Assembly (NCBI GenBank): GCA_963669155.1
Contig: OZ022595.1
Coordinates: 19,658,671-19,722,670 of the forward strand
Source: Arbacia lixula
Lineage: Eukaryota > Echinodermata > Echinoidea > Arbacioida > Arbaciidae
Direction: 5' to 3'
DNA length: 64,000 nt
A program made the position numbers and the translations under genes. This document shows positions 21,901 through 29,397 of this stretch, piece after piece. The stretch's first letter is position 1. The number at the start of each line of letters is the position of its first letter. The notes beneath the pieces are model-generated. The model ran no database searches. It was given only the letters and a program-made list of their open reading frames with translations, and was not told where the DNA came from.

Positions 21901-24643
21901 TGTGCAATGTACTTACCTAGAATTTCATCAAAGATCTTGTACAGGCCTGGAACAAATGTGATTTCCCTATTTTCCATCTTTCCTTCATCATTAATGACCC
22001 ACATTGCCTGTAAATGCCAACAAACAAAAATAAACACAAATGAATAAAGTGATAAAAGAAAAAAAAAGTCATACAACAGTTTGTAATACAGCACATAATA
22101 CATGTCGCCAAACAAAAACTAAAACTCTGTTACCAATCAACAACATGGACTATCCATCAGGAAAAAACCTCATTCAAAATTTTCGGGGACTACTTTTTGA
22201 GCACATTGGCTACAATTTTACATGTACATTGTGTCTATGGGAATTTGGGGGGCTCTTTTTAACATTTTCCAAAGCTCTTTTAAGCATTTCAAGGGCAAAA
22301 TCACCAGGAGCCCCCGTGTATTTTTCCCCTGCTATACATCCAAGACGAAAACATTGAATGAACCAAAGGACACAAAAAACGATATTTAGAATCTCAGTGA
22401 TTATTTGCATTGACATGTATGTTACCTTCCTAATCGCAGATTGATGCAGATGTTGCAAATTCCTCCTTTGGAAAACTAGTACTTTATTAGTCACTCTTTC
22501 ATTTCCCTCTTTTCTTCATCCGAGCCAGAGAAGGAATTGGGAATGATTAGCCTACTCCAGCCAGACCCGGTTATTGAAAATTGTAGTTTGGATTGAAAAT
22601 GCCTAACAGTCTTGAAGCCAGACTAACTCACCTCTTTGACTGGTTCGACTGAGCCAATGTACGTGTCAGGGCGGAGAAGAATATGCTCGAGTTGAGATTT
22701 CTTCTGGTAGATTCTTTCCACCGACAGCTTCTTCTTTCCCGCTGCTTTGCCATCGCCCCCTGCCCCAAGCTCTGGTAGGTCAGCCCCCTGAATTGTACAA
22801 TGAATCAAGAGAACCACAACAATTAGGCAGTGACAACATAAATTTGCAGACTGTACAAACTTCATTGGACAGCGATTTCCAGTATCATGAAGATTTCTTC
22901 AATTAATACACAGCTTTAACTCTGCAGTACAATGAATTAAGATTGGTCATCACAAAATAAGGTAGTGACACTATACATCCGCAGACAGTACTTTTTACTA
23001 CATCGGACAGCGATTTCCCTCATGTTGAAGGTTTCTTCAATCAATTCACAGTTTAACTCTGGAAATCCGCATTGTACACTGACTTACGAGAACCACAAAA
23101 TGGCATCATACATTTGCTGACTGTAGTTTTTATTACATCATACAGCAATTCCCTCATCTTGATGGTTTCTTCTATCAATTCACAGGTTCAACTCTGCAAC
23201 TATGTATTGTGCAATGAATTAAGAGAGCCGCATACTGAGAGTGACAGCATATGTTTGCAGACTGTATTTTTTAATATTTTGATGAATTCACAACTCCATA
23301 TTCTACAATGAGGGTAAGGATTTGGCCTAGAATAGGATCAGGGTAAGCCAGGGTAGAGTGACATTTGGTGAGCCACGAGACTTAAAGGAAATTTTAAAGC
23401 CCCATCATCACAAAAAGAATCTTTTGAAATGTGCACAGCAACACTCCGCTATAACACAGGTTTCGATGGATTTTCAATATACGTACATGTACACACACAG
23501 TACTCATGAACATGATGTACTTTTATGTATGTATAAATTTTCTTCCTTTTACTCTCAAAACATTCTACATTTTCACAGATGTTGAGTTCCTCATGGATGG
23601 AAACCAGTCATCAACCATTCCATCGTTGTTTTTGTAGGACTGGATCTCCTGGCAAAAGAAGTTGATGCTAAAAATATTTATCCATCTGTTCCACACTTTA
23701 CATTATGAATTAGATCTATTTCCACTTTGAACAGAAAGTGATCATGGTTATCTAGATGACCTTTGACCCCATCATCCTCATGACGACACATGTGGTATTA
23801 CCCACGGATCATTTGTCCCAAGTTTGATCACAATTGATGCAGATGAGAAATAAAGAAATGAGAGTAAGTTCAACAAAAACTTCAACATTTTTGTAACAGA
23901 CCAACAGACCAACAGGAAAAGTGATTACTAGATTTCTGCCGAACTTTCTTCAGGCGAGACAAAAATTAGAAAGAAATTTCTAACAAAATTAGAAGGTGAT
24001 CTGTCGGTTACGACAGACCAGCTAAATAGAGATGGAATGCTCATGCTTTTCTGAATAAACACAAACGATGGTTTGTGTTTATGGGTCTCATTTTTATTGG
24101 CAAGTGCCACCAAAGCGATGAGATGCAAGAACCATCATCTGCAATGTTTAATTTCTTATAATGTAAGCAGAGTCCTCAGCAACACCAAAATTTCAGAATT
24201 GCGCAGAGATAGAGGGTTAGAGCATGCAAAACAAACATACACAATTTGATACAAATGATAGACATGATACATGTAGATTCATGTGAATGCGTCAAGACAA
24301 TAAATGAGTAACGAGATCTATATTAGAATGACAGAGTGGGGCCTGACTGTCTCGAGGCAAATAAGACAAATCATTAATCAGACTCAGAGTCAGACTCAAC
24401 CAAGACAAGGGACGAAGAGTCAAGTTCATTAAGCCGTTATCTTATCCACTAAACTTATCATGGACAGACTGTTAGTGTTAAATTTTTTACTTTACCTTAG
24501 TAACTTCTGGATCTGTACAGAAAATCATATTAAAAATAAGCATTGGGACTAAAACGTTAGTCTAAATAAACTTCTAACATTAATGTCTAACTAAGACTAA
24601 GGCTAAGCGAACTTACCATCCAATCTTCATCACCGTTTGCCAT
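737..24643 (-). CDS. TOP2: DNA topoisomerase II, 21 exons, C-terminus off left edge
   Basis: Type IIA topoisomerase, a nuclear homodimer that passes one duplex through a transient double-strand break using ATP. Spliced exons give 957 codons plus 2 nt with no stop, and exon phases agree at every junction. Visible in order: [12 protein letters not shown] start of the ATPase domain; NAADNKQRD (N93); NNGKGIP (122-128); GRNGYGAK (163-170); the QTK loop (378-380); TOPRIM EGDSAK (463-468) and DQDQDG (543-548); SPRYIFT with catalytic Tyr808 preceded by Arg807. These positions are within a few residues of human TOP2A. The start is MANGDEDWM in a 27-nt first coding exon. The remaining coiled-coil/C-gate and the divergent tail (about 570 residues in vertebrate homologues) must lie left of base 1. 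Invertebrates usually have a single TOP2, so I do not assign alpha or beta. Confidence 0.96.
943..966. repeat. poly-G tract beside exon 21 acceptor
   Basis: About 20 consecutive G on the plus strand (poly-C on the TOP2 strand), starting 7 bp from exon 21. It doubles as the pyrimidine tract of the acceptor. Confidence 0.9.
1641..1803. mobile_element. MITE family A, copy 1 (GGTGTTTCACCAAGC foldback)
   Basis: 163-bp palindrome: GGGGGGTGTTTCACCAAGCT at the left matches the reverse complement of AGCTTGGTGAAACACCCCCC at the right. The arms include TTGTAAGTTACGAACGAC. A second copy lies at 15151-15331. No coding capacity. Confidence 0.85.
1966..2197 (-). CDS. TOP2: TOP2 exon 20, tower domain
   Basis: Residues 814-891: [67 protein letters not shown]. 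Acceptor TTTCAG, donor GTAACT. The donor end is duplicated in the next intron near 1500-1525. Confidence 0.96.
2344..2545. repeat. GATG/GATA-rich simple repeat
   Basis: Degenerate GATGGATGGATAGATAGATG tract grading into TGAATGAA and AATCAATCAA repeats, in TOP2 intron 19. Confidence 0.8.
2567..2715 (-). CDS. TOP2: TOP2 exon 19, catalytic tyrosine
   Basis: Residues 765-813: [47 protein letters not shown]. Tyr808 (codon at 2584-2586) forms the 5'-phosphotyrosyl link to DNA, with Arg807 beside it. The exon ends in split phase. Acceptor TCTAG, donor GTAATA. Confidence 0.97.
2740..2955. repeat. Direct duplication, ~90-bp unit, TOP2 intron 18
   Basis: AAAATATGTTTTAGTGGAA begins both copies (about 2740 and 2867), each continuing through GAAAAGAAATTCTAGGCATA to CTTCTCATACTTCTCATC. 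The spacer CCTTGACTGGTAACCAAC resembles sequence at 3405-3424 beside exon 18, so an exon-18-side segment was copied here. Confidence 0.75.
3446..3567 (-). CDS. TOP2: TOP2 exon 18, winged-helix domain
   Basis: Residues 724-764: [40 protein letters not shown], the winged helix that docks the cleaved strand. Acceptor TTCAG, donor GTGAGT. Confidence 0.96.
3668..3764. repeat. Two-copy ~50-bp tandem duplication
   Basis: GGTTGCAGTACATTTATTTA and following bases, through CAGATCTTATATTCAA, occur twice in tandem (3682-3720 and 3725-3763) in TOP2 intron 17. Confidence 0.85.
4286..4400 (-). CDS. TOP2: TOP2 exon 17
   Basis: Residues 686-723 plus 1 nt: [38 protein letters not shown], the start of the winged-helix (WHD) part of the cleavage core. 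Acceptor TCACAG, donor GTAAGA. Confidence 0.96.
4979..5245 (-). mobile_element. CGAAGTTCG hairpin element, copy 1 (minus orientation)
   Basis: Bounded by the palindrome GGTTTGCGAACC and GAGTCTCGCCTG on one side and CCGAACTTCGTTCAGGCGAG on the other. Shares an internal stretch (GACCTTTGACCCCATCATCC) with 23748-23960 and, inverted, 35174-35640. Confidence 0.75.
5328..5420 (-). CDS. TOP2: TOP2 exon 16
   Basis: Residues 655-685: [20 protein letters not shown], then an arginine-rich stretch [11 protein letters not shown]. Phase 0 at both ends. Acceptor GTGTAG, donor GTAAGC. Confidence 0.94.
5553..5718. mobile_element. MITE family F, short copy
   Basis: Imperfect inverted ends GTTAAAGACAGGTTAGCACT and TGGGACACACTGTCTTTAAA, related to the copies at 12233-12577 and 18538-19062. 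TOP2 intron 15. Confidence 0.5.
6123..6490. mobile_element. MITE family B, copy 1 (TTAA-ended palindrome)
   Basis: About 368 bp from TTAA to TTAA. Left end TTAAAGGGAATATACTGTAC is mirrored at the right by GTACAGTATACTACCTTTAA. Arms pair through AATGGTCTTAAACTCATG, and the centre is the palindrome GTTCAGGCCGAAC. No ORF. Confidence 0.88.
6525..6634 (-). CDS. TOP2: TOP2 exon 15, flanked by two MITEs
   Basis: Residues 618-654: [34 protein letters not shown]. Acceptor CCTAG, donor GTAAGTAGG. Copies of one palindromic MITE lie 34 bp and 39 bp from its two edges (6123-6490 and 6674-7046). Confidence 0.95.
6674..7046. mobile_element. MITE family B, copy 2
   Basis: Same palindrome as 6123-6490, ending CAGTATATGCCCTTTAA, with centre CAAAATGTTCGGGCCGAACA. 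Lies 39 bp upstream (gene sense) of TOP2 exon 15. Confidence 0.9.
7462..7570 (-). CDS. TOP2: TOP2 exon 14
   Basis: Residues 582-617 plus 1 nt: [29 protein letters not shown], end of the TOPRIM region. Acceptor ATTTAG, donor GTCAGT. Confidence 0.95.
8053..8424. mobile_element. MITE family B, copy 3
   Basis: TTAAAGGGCATATACTGTAC at the left and CAGTATATGCCCTTTAA at the right, about 372 bp, same central CAAAATGTTCGGCC palindrome. TOP2 intron 13. Confidence 0.92.
8713..8949 (-). CDS. TOP2: TOP2 exon 13, TOPRIM DxDxD
   Basis: Residues 503-581: [53 protein letters not shown]543, D545 and D547 are the TOPRIM aspartates. Acceptor GTCCAG, donor GTTAGT. A TTAA-ended MITE starts 43 bp away at 8992. 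Confidence 0.96.
8992..9347. mobile_element. MITE family B, copy 4, with a replaced left arm
   Basis: Ends TTAAAGGGCATATACTG and CAGTATATGCCCTTTAA as in the other copies. The left arm between 9012 and about 9113 is replaced by unrelated sequence whose reverse complement lies outside the element at about 9412-9514. Confidence 0.85.
9412..9514. repeat. Inverted copy of 9012-9113
   Basis: TACGTCATACTAGTAATTGA and AAATCAACATGTCCAATTTG here are reverse complements of matching strings at 9012-9113. The two arms enclose most of MITE family B copy 4, making a nested palindrome in TOP2 intron 12. Confidence 0.85.
10006..10245 (-). CDS. TOP2: TOP2 exon 12, TOPRIM acidic Glu
   Basis: Residues 423-502: [55 protein letters not shown]463 in EGDSAK is the TOPRIM glutamate that helps coordinate magnesium. 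Much more GC-rich than its introns. A decayed copy of its 5' end sits at 10385-10458. Confidence 0.96.
10605..11407. mobile_element. TTAA-ended element with 20-bp TIRs
   Basis: TTAACCCTAATACTCCCGGG at 10605 is the exact reverse complement of CCCGGGAGTATTAGGGTTAA ending at 11407. The subterminal C/G-rich tracts also pair. The interior has a CA microsatellite (10931-10990) and no coding capacity. Consistent with a piggyBac-type (TTAA target) non-autonomous element, which is my inference from the ends. Confidence 0.85.
11404..11767. mobile_element. TTAA-ended MITE abutting the previous element
   Basis: GGACACGCCACTGAGCTTTT at the left pairs with AAAAGCTCAGTGACGTGTCC at the right. TTAA lies at both edges (11404-11407 and 11764-11767), the left one shared with the neighbouring element. 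Second-order arms GAGGGCGCTGCAATCGATTG and CAATAACG also pair. Confidence 0.85.
12062..12118 (-). CDS. TOP2: TOP2 exon 11 (57 nt)
   Basis: Residues 404-422, [19 protein letters not shown], the helix linking transducer and TOPRIM. Found by homology and exact splice phasing. Acceptor CTCCAG, donor GTACAG. Confidence 0.92.
12233..12577. mobile_element. MITE family F, copy (CCGTCCCTTYTGC ends)
   Basis: Left GTAGCCTGTCCCTTCTGCAG and right TTTGCAGAAGGGACGGTCCA form inverted ends, related to 18538-19062. TOP2 intron 10. Confidence 0.65.
13127..13264 (-). CDS. TOP2: TOP2 exon 10, QTK loop
   Basis: Residues 358-403: [43 protein letters not shown]380 of the QTK loop contacts the ATP gamma-phosphate. 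The acceptor CTCACAG lies 12 nt from the end of a MITE (13276-13786) that supplies the upstream pyrimidines. Confidence 0.95.
13276..13786. mobile_element. MITE family C, full copy (TTAA-ended foldback)
   Basis: About 511 bp. TTAAAGGGAAGGTTCACCCT at the left is mirrored by GGGTGAACTTCCCCTTTAA at the right. Long arms include CCGATTTTCGTCAAACCTTC and GACGTCACATGCGAGGTGCT. It ends 11 bp from TOP2 exon 10. Related copies at 55180-55411, 56459-56865, part of 30515-30600 and remnants near 20350 and 21398-21502. Confidence 0.9.
14949..15050 (-). CDS. TOP2: TOP2 exon 9
   Basis: Residues 324-357: [13 protein letters not shown], then a lysine-rich [15 protein letters not shown], part of the transducer. 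Acceptor TTCAG, donor GTATGT. Confidence 0.95.
15151..15331. mobile_element. MITE family A, copy 2
   Basis: Same palindrome as 1641-1803, with GGGTGTTTCACCAAGCTATT at the left and AGCTTGGTGAAACACCCCCC at the right. The centre differs by small indels. It lies in TOP2 intron 8. Confidence 0.85.
15882..16055 (-). CDS. TOP2: TOP2 exon 8, transducer domain
   Basis: Residues 266-323: [44 protein letters not shown], the start of the transducer domain that carries the ATPase signal to the cleavage core. Phase 0 at both ends. Acceptor TTTTAG, donor GTACCG. Confidence 0.95.
16626..17269. mobile_element. MITE family D (TTAA-ended foldback)
   Basis: About 644-bp inverted repeat: TTAAAGGGCCCCTGTCATCA and GATGACAGGGGACCTTTAA at the ends, with long arms containing AAGCCCCGCCTCCAAAATAT and its reverse complement. 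TOP2 intron 7. Confidence 0.9.
17377..17589 (-). CDS. TOP2: TOP2 exon 7
   Basis: Residues 195-265, end of the GHKL subdomain: [41 protein letters not shown]. Acceptor CTGTAG, donor GTATGC (weaker than consensus). Confidence 0.95.
17794..17891 (-). CDS. TOP2: TOP2 exon 6, GRNGYGAK phosphate loop
   Basis: Residues 162-194. [18 protein letters not shown] is the ATP phosphate-binding loop. Acceptor CTACAG, donor GTAAGT. Phase restored to 0 at the end. Confidence 0.96.
17920..18060. repeat. CCCTGTCTTATAAAG dispersed repeat
   Basis: Imperfect foldback from CCCTGTCTTATAAAGAACTG to AAGTCTTTATAAGG and GACAGAG. Related sequences occur at 1804-1935 and 14503-14580, and a relative ending TTTTATGCAACAGGGCCCTG at 14770-14790 and 21670-21695. 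Confidence 0.6.
18062..18235. repeat. CTGTCTATAGTGGCC repeat cluster
   Basis: ACCTGTCTATAGTGGCCAC and its reverse complement TATAGACAGGTGGC alternate several times. A foldback cluster without coding capacity in TOP2 intron 5. Confidence 0.7.
18538..19062. mobile_element. MITE family F, long copy
   Basis: TTTAAAGACAGCCCGTCCCT at the left and AGGGACGGACAATCTTTAAA at the right are inverted ends of a ~525-bp element in TOP2 intron 5. Confidence 0.75.
19550..19695 (-). CDS. TOP2: TOP2 exon 5, GHKL G1 box
   Basis: Residues 113-161. Contains [33 protein letters not shown] and DEKKVTG. The glycine loop binds the adenine nucleotide. Acceptor CTCCAG, donor GTAAGA. Confidence 0.96.
20248..20311 (-). 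CDS. TOP2: TOP2 exon 4, ATP N-box
   Basis: A 64-nt exon giving [11 protein letters not shown], with N93 as the magnesium/ATP-coordinating N-box residue of the GHKL fold, followed by [10 protein letters not shown]. Acceptor CATAG, donor GTACGT. Ends in split phase (AG plus G of exon 5). Confidence 0.95.
20398..21128. mobile_element. Foldback element, family E
   Basis: Two ~200-bp arms: 20402-20620 (ACAACGAAAAAAGTAAG, CTTCCGTGTGAAAATCACAT, CATTAAAGGCAAAATTGTCA) and their reverse complements at 20931-21120. A poly-C/poly-G tract lies near each outer end. Directly followed by a LINE remnant and enclosed with it by an 8-bp direct repeat (AACTTTCT at 20398 and 21398). Confidence 0.8.
21120..21405 (+). 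pseudogene. LINE reverse-transcriptase ORF C-terminal remnant (RTE-like)
   Basis: Two frames joined by a frameshift read [23 protein letters not shown], then [11 protein letters not shown] and [15 protein letters not shown]. This pattern (WAGH, W.PR, GRP/RW.D, W...A.DR..W) is typical of the C-terminal end of RTE-type LINE proteins. It ends in a stop and a (TGATGATGA) tail at 21373-21399, also typical of RTE 3' ends. A dead 3' fragment inside TOP2 intron 3. Confidence 0.7.
21917..22007 (-). CDS. TOP2: TOP2 exon 3
   Basis: Residues 62-91 plus 1 nt. Contains [20 protein letters not shown], highly conserved in the ATPase domain. Acceptor TTACAG, donor GTAAGT. Confidence 0.95.
22632..22787 (-). 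CDS. TOP2: TOP2 exon 2, start of ATPase domain
   Basis: Residues 10-61: an acidic/glycine leader, then the conserved [19 protein letters not shown] and [10 protein letters not shown], which form the N-terminal strap and first helix of the GHKL ATPase domain. Acceptor TTCAG above 22787, donor GTGAGT below 22632. Confidence 0.95.
22792..23310. repeat. ~140-bp degenerate tandem repeat, ~3.5 copies
   Basis: ACAGCGATTTCC-type strings recur near 22868, 23002 and 23144, each followed by GAAGRTTTCTTCAATYAATNC and ACTCTGCARNTANNATTGTRC. Located in TOP2 intron 1, directly against exon 2. Confidence 0.75.
23748..23960 (-). mobile_element. CGAAGTTCG hairpin element, copy 2 (partial)
   Basis: Same family as 4979-5245: GATGACCTTTGACCCCATCA through CCGAACTTTCTTCAGGCGAG. 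The far palindrome is missing. Confidence 0.7.
24617..24643 (-). CDS. TOP2: TOP2 exon 1 (start codon)
   Basis: Encodes MANGDEDWM (residues 1-9). The ATG is the reverse complement of 24641-24643, and the donor GTAAGT lies at 24611-24616. Phase 0 into exon 2. The exon is too short to be found by ORF length; it is assigned because its frame and donor fit exon 2 exactly. Confidence 0.8.
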
Positions 24644-25230
24644 TGTTTTGTAATTTGTCTGTCAAATTTGTAAATATCCCAGTACAAAATAAGACTTAAG
24701 AACTTCAGCAGGAGAAACCTGACTTAAAAGCCAGTATTCTGAATTGAAGTTCCAACCACAACAATGTCCAGACTCCAGGTGATATTGATGTTTCACGTTT
24801 CGTGATGGCTGATGCGATCCGATCCACTGATGGCTTTCTTCCCCGAGACTGTCCCGTCGCAGGCCCACGCCGCTTTGTTCGGCTGAATGTCGAGCCAATC
24901 TACATGCAATCTGTATCTCCGTCCTTCACGGCGTGACCTTTGACTTGTACCGCAGACTCGATAGTCAATCCGAAGATACCTCAAAAAACCGAAGATTTCG
25001 TTGCAAGTGGAGGTTGTTCTCCTCCTTATTTCAATAGGCGGTATCCATTCAGATCATTGTATAGCGATGAGACAGCATAACTACGTATAAAAAGTTAAAA
25101 GGGTTAAATTTACATTTATTTAGAAAATTGGCAAGAATTGTACGCTGCTTTCAGCGCAAGCGATTTGCACATAATGCACACACGATGAATGCACTGCTCG
25201 CGCGCGGCGCGGGCGCGCGGCCGGCCAGTG
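24644..25230 (-). promoter_or_regulatory. TOP2 upstream region / putative promoter
   Basis: Immediately 5' of the TOP2 start codon. An inverted CCAAT box (ATTGG on the gene strand) occurs at 24895-24899; inverted CCAAT boxes are typical of vertebrate TOP2A promoters. No clear TATA box. A CpG-dense run of GCGCG at 25198-25225 forms the outer edge. No transcript start can be read from sequence alone. Confidence 0.3.
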
Positions 25231-25330
25231 TCGTAGGCGAATTGGTCTTCAAGGCGAATTAGTCTCCCATTGGTCTCCCATCTGCCTGCGTCAGGTGGCA
25301 CCAGCGTCAGATGACCAGATTTTTTATGGT
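25221..25330. repeat. Shared 70-bp block plus CATCTGACGC motif
   Basis: CCGGCCAGTGTCGTAGGCGA through CCCATCTGCCTGCG (25221-25290) is identical to 50864-50933. It is followed by GCGTCAGATGACCAGATTTT, the reverse complement of the satellite motif at 50300-50860. Likely a fragment of the same element family. Confidence 0.85.
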
Positions 25331-25874
25331 GTCGCTGAAGAGACACACAGATGGAAAAAGATGCATCATGCTAACGCTATTGTTTGTAGATATCCGATGA
25401 CTAGAAGACACCATAATAATTTTTTTATTTATCTCCTACATTCATTTTTGTATTGTATCCTCAAATGTTCGGATGAATTTTACGCTGACCGTACCTGGAC
25501 ATCTGACGCGAGAGGAAGCAAAATCGCAGCGTAGCGAACTCGAAATTCGCGTGCGCGTGCGTGCTTTTTGAGGGCCATAGTGTAGGATTGTTAGTACATA
25601 TGTATACCCCATAGCTAGCTGCAGCTAGCTGCACGTACGTCTAGCTGAGTGAGTGTTATTATGTACCATAGTACCACGTTAAGCTCTGGGCTACTCCAGC
25701 TATGACCAGCTTGGAATACAGTTGACTCTGAAAGTGATCTGCGAGGTTGGTTAGCAGATTTTGACGAGACTTCCTATGTTCTGTAACTTCTGTTGTCATT
25801 TTTCGAGTCTGCAAAGTCATTATTGCACTTTATTGTTGCCATGTTGGCTATCGGAAGACGCCTCACTTTTGCAG

Positions 25875-25949
25875 GAGCAAGTGCAACAACACTACAGCAC
25901 TCAGCACTGCACTTACGTGCAGCTGAAACTAGTGACATCAAGCATGTCA
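25875..25949 (+). other. Possible orphan exon (weak)
   Basis: CACTTTTGCAG acceptor, about 75 nt open in frame, then donor GTAAGT. The peptide (EQVQQHYSTQHCTYVQLKL) matches no family I recognise. It lies between TOP2 and the TLE exons on their strand, so it could be a 5' exon of something, or chance. Confidence 0.2.
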
Positions 25950-25986
25950 GGTAAGTAATCTGTTAGTATTACTATTAATTAGTAAC

Positions 25987-26665
25987 GTGGGGCCTGTTTC
26001 TGCATTAGAATGCCAGCGGCATCTGATATGGAACTCACGTTAGCGCCAATAATGCTAAACTGATTCTCGAAGAGAATGCTAAGTCGGATATCAGTGACAG
26101 TGACATCTCGTATATAGATTACTGGATCAGAATTTTCAGACAAATTGATAGCCTTTCTCTCTAAACTCTGCAATAATTAATAAAATATCAGGTTGAAATG
26201 ATTGTGATTTTTTTAAATACGGGGCGAAGTATTGTTTAAAAATGTGATTAATCTATGGCTTGATGTATAACGTATCATTTTCATGAAGATTGGTGTGCCA
26301 TAACTGCCATCATCTCATTTTCTTCTGTTAAATCAATTCATCGATTTTCTTTAATGCTTTTCATTTTGGTCATATTTGTGTTGAAAGATACCATGTAAAT
26401 GATAGTCTTGCAAACATGCCATTCTTAAAATAAATGTCTGAATATTGAAGAAAGGGGTTATCACATGTGTTGATATTCACAACTGAAGCAAAAATCTTAA
26501 TCACACATAGTCTAGACTCCATCATTCAAAAATAAATAAGCGAACACGAGTGAATTTTCAACATTAAACAGTGTTAAAAATGTTGGATTGCCTAGACTAG
26601 CCCTCTGATCTACGGAATGCTCTAATCATAGTCAACATTTTGAAATATTTGTTATCCTTTTCATG
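25987..26665. repeat. Dispersed ~650-bp repeat, copy 1
   Basis: Starts GGGGCCTGTTTCTGCATTAG and ends near CAACATTTTGAAATATTTGT. Diverged copies lie at 57893-58930 and 59470-60045. Shared landmarks: TCTCGAAGAGAATGCT, AATTGATAGCCTTTCTC, GGGGCGAAGTATTGTTT, TAGACTAGCCCTCTGATC. No ORF. Family unknown to me. Confidence 0.85.
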
Positions 26666-26934
26666 AATCTCGCCTTCAATGGAGTGATATTAAACAAGCA
26701 AACCTCTTTCCCCACCACAGCTGATTTTATGTTTAGCGAATTTTGACAAAATGCAGCAGAAATGTTATCATAGAACGTCCGATCGAGAACAATAGATACG
26801 ACAGGGTCCGAGCAGTTCCAGCATTTAGAGCTGAGGGTACAGTTCGAGAATCACCTCAGTGCTACATGTAACTATCGGAGTTAGAGCTAAGGTTAGAGTT
26901 GTCATCGTGTCGAGAAACGCCCATGGTTGTAACT

Positions 26935-28035
26935 TTATGACTCTGTCTAATCATAACATACTGAATGGGAACTTCTACTTTTGGCTTTCTCTCTATTCAA
27001 ATAGTTCTATTTTGTCAAAATCATGACAAAATAATGATAAAGTAGCAACCTTATTCAGTTGTTGAGAGTTCTATCGATCATTTTAATACATGTACCAGAG
27101 ACTGTACCAGACTGTGTAATCATAACATACTGAATGGAACCCTCCAATTTTCTGCACTCTCCTTTTTAATGAGTCCTACTTTGTCAAAATCATGACAAAA
27201 ATAATGATAACGCAGTACTTCCCATAATCAAATTGACTTGATATTCTATCAGTGTAACATATGACAGGCATCAGTCCGGTACCATGAGCGTTAATCCAGT
27301 ACCAGACTGTTTAACAACATACTGAATGGAGGCTTCTACGTTTCGCTTTCTCTCCGTTCAAATAAGTCAAATTTTGTGAAAATCAAGACAAAAGAATGAT
27401 TGATATAGTAGCAGAGTTGATTTCGTATCCTATCAGTTTAACACATGATGAGCGTCAATCCGGTGCCACGAGCTTTAATCCAGGATCATACTTTTAATCA
27501 TAACACACTGATTTGAAACTTCTAATTTTCGCCTTATCTCCTTTGTATGAGTGCAATTTGTCAAAATCATGACAAAATAAAGATAAAGTAGCACCCTTAT
27601 CGAGTTGATTTTGTATTCTTTCATATCATGAGCGTCATTTCAGTGCCAGACTGTTTGATATAATCATAACATACTGAACAGAAACTTCAAATTTTTGCTT
27701 TCTCTCCTTTCCAATGAGTCTAATTTCTCAAATTTATGACAAAATAAATTTTAAGTAGCACCCTTATCAGGTTGATTATGTATTCTTTCATTTTAACATA
27801 TCATGAGCGTTAATCCAGTACCAAACTGTTTTATATATTCATAACATACTGAACAGAAACTTCAAATTTTTGCTTTCTCTCCTTTCCAATGAGTCTAATT
27901 TCTCAAATTTATGACAAAATAAAGATAAAGTAGCACCCTTATCAGGTTGATTATGTATGCTTTCATTTTAACATATCATGAGCGTTAATCCAGTACCAAA
28001 CTGTTTAATTACATCATACTGAATGGAAACTTCTA
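26935..28035. repeat. ~175-bp satellite array, ~7 diverged copies
   Basis: Each unit has ATAACATACTGAATGGAAAC, TTGCTTTCTCTCC, TTTGTCAAAATCATGACAAA, AAAGTAGCACCCTTATC and GAGCGTTAATCCAGTACCA. Units start near 26940, 27117, 27305, 27490, 27660, 27838 and 28005. Inverted orphan halves lie at 31925-32043 and 33331-33520. Confidence 0.88.
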
Positions 28036-28037
28036 TT

Positions 28038-28190
28038 GTCCATTGATTGTAACTCCTGTGGGATGACAGCCAATGAAGTCATAGGATTGTAGCTGTTGCC
28101 ATGGTTCCCTTGACCAGTGATTGTAACTACTCTGGGATGACAGCCAATGGACTCAAACGATTGTAGCTGTCACCATGGCACATGAACATA
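28038..28190. repeat. Two-copy ~78-bp tandem repeat
   Basis: ATTGATTGTAACTCCTGTGG and ATGACAGCCAATG, then GATTGTAGCTGTTGCCATGG, occur twice in succession. Confidence 0.8.
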
Positions 28191-28489
28191 GGGAACTCCA
28201 TAGAAACCACTTGGTTATTGTAGCAGCAGGTTAAACACCCCGTTCTTCTGGCCCCTCACTGCTAAACTCTTTATTTAACAAATGAACACGAACTAACAAG
28301 AACCAATTAGCCTCTTTTTTGTACGATTTAATAGTAAAGTACATGATCATATGGCTTTTCTCATCAAAATATAAATGTACTAAAAGGAAATAAGTCTGCA
28401 GTTTTTACTATTTCACAGTTAACCTCTTAAATTGTTGCGGAATTACTGCAATACATGTTGTGATTATCAACCTGACAAGGGTATTTTGA

Positions 28490-28681
<192 letters not shown>

Positions 28682-29397
28682 TGAGTCAGTCAGGCGAGGT
28701 CATGTGATACGTGTACTGTGACTGTTGCCGAGGCGTTTAAATGAAGACAGACGTCTCGACAGGAATTTGCTGTTCGGTTGGTCTTTTATTTCATGTAGAA
28801 ATTCAGTGAAAACTGAAATAAACAGAGATTAACAAAGGAAACATAATAAGTACATGTACAAAAATATTAAGCCAACATCAATACATCTTGTCGATCACAA
28901 TACATGATTAAGGTAACTTAAACACCACAACATTTCAACATATATATCAAACTTAGACACTACAGAGTTGAACATCTCAGATAGAGAAAAGCAGTATGTA
29001 TCACTGACACCCTTTTTACTGCATTCTACACTGTGTGCACTATACATTGTGTACATTATACATGGCGTACATTAAACATGCATACAGCTAATAGTGTACA
29101 TTCACTTTCACAAACAAACCTATCAGAATTAACTTTATCCTCCAATATAATTCCAACATAAAATAATCAATAGTTTTACTAACCTCTTTGCCTCCTTATG
29201 TTAGAAAATGCTTCATCTTGGGCCTTTGATGTAATAGATGGAAGCAAATTCTGTCCTCAACAACAGTTCATGACTTGCTGCCATGTCAGTCATATCTTGT
29301 GCAAGTACTGTCCACAAGAGGGCGCTATTTACTCAAAACCAAAATAACAGCAATAATAATGAAAGTTTTGAAACTGTGATTCATCTTTCACTACATG

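Noticed and set aside
25195..25230. CpG island promoter for a plus-strand gene
   Set aside because: The GC run is only about 35 bp and adjoins a repeat block shared with 50864, so it is better seen as repeat edge.
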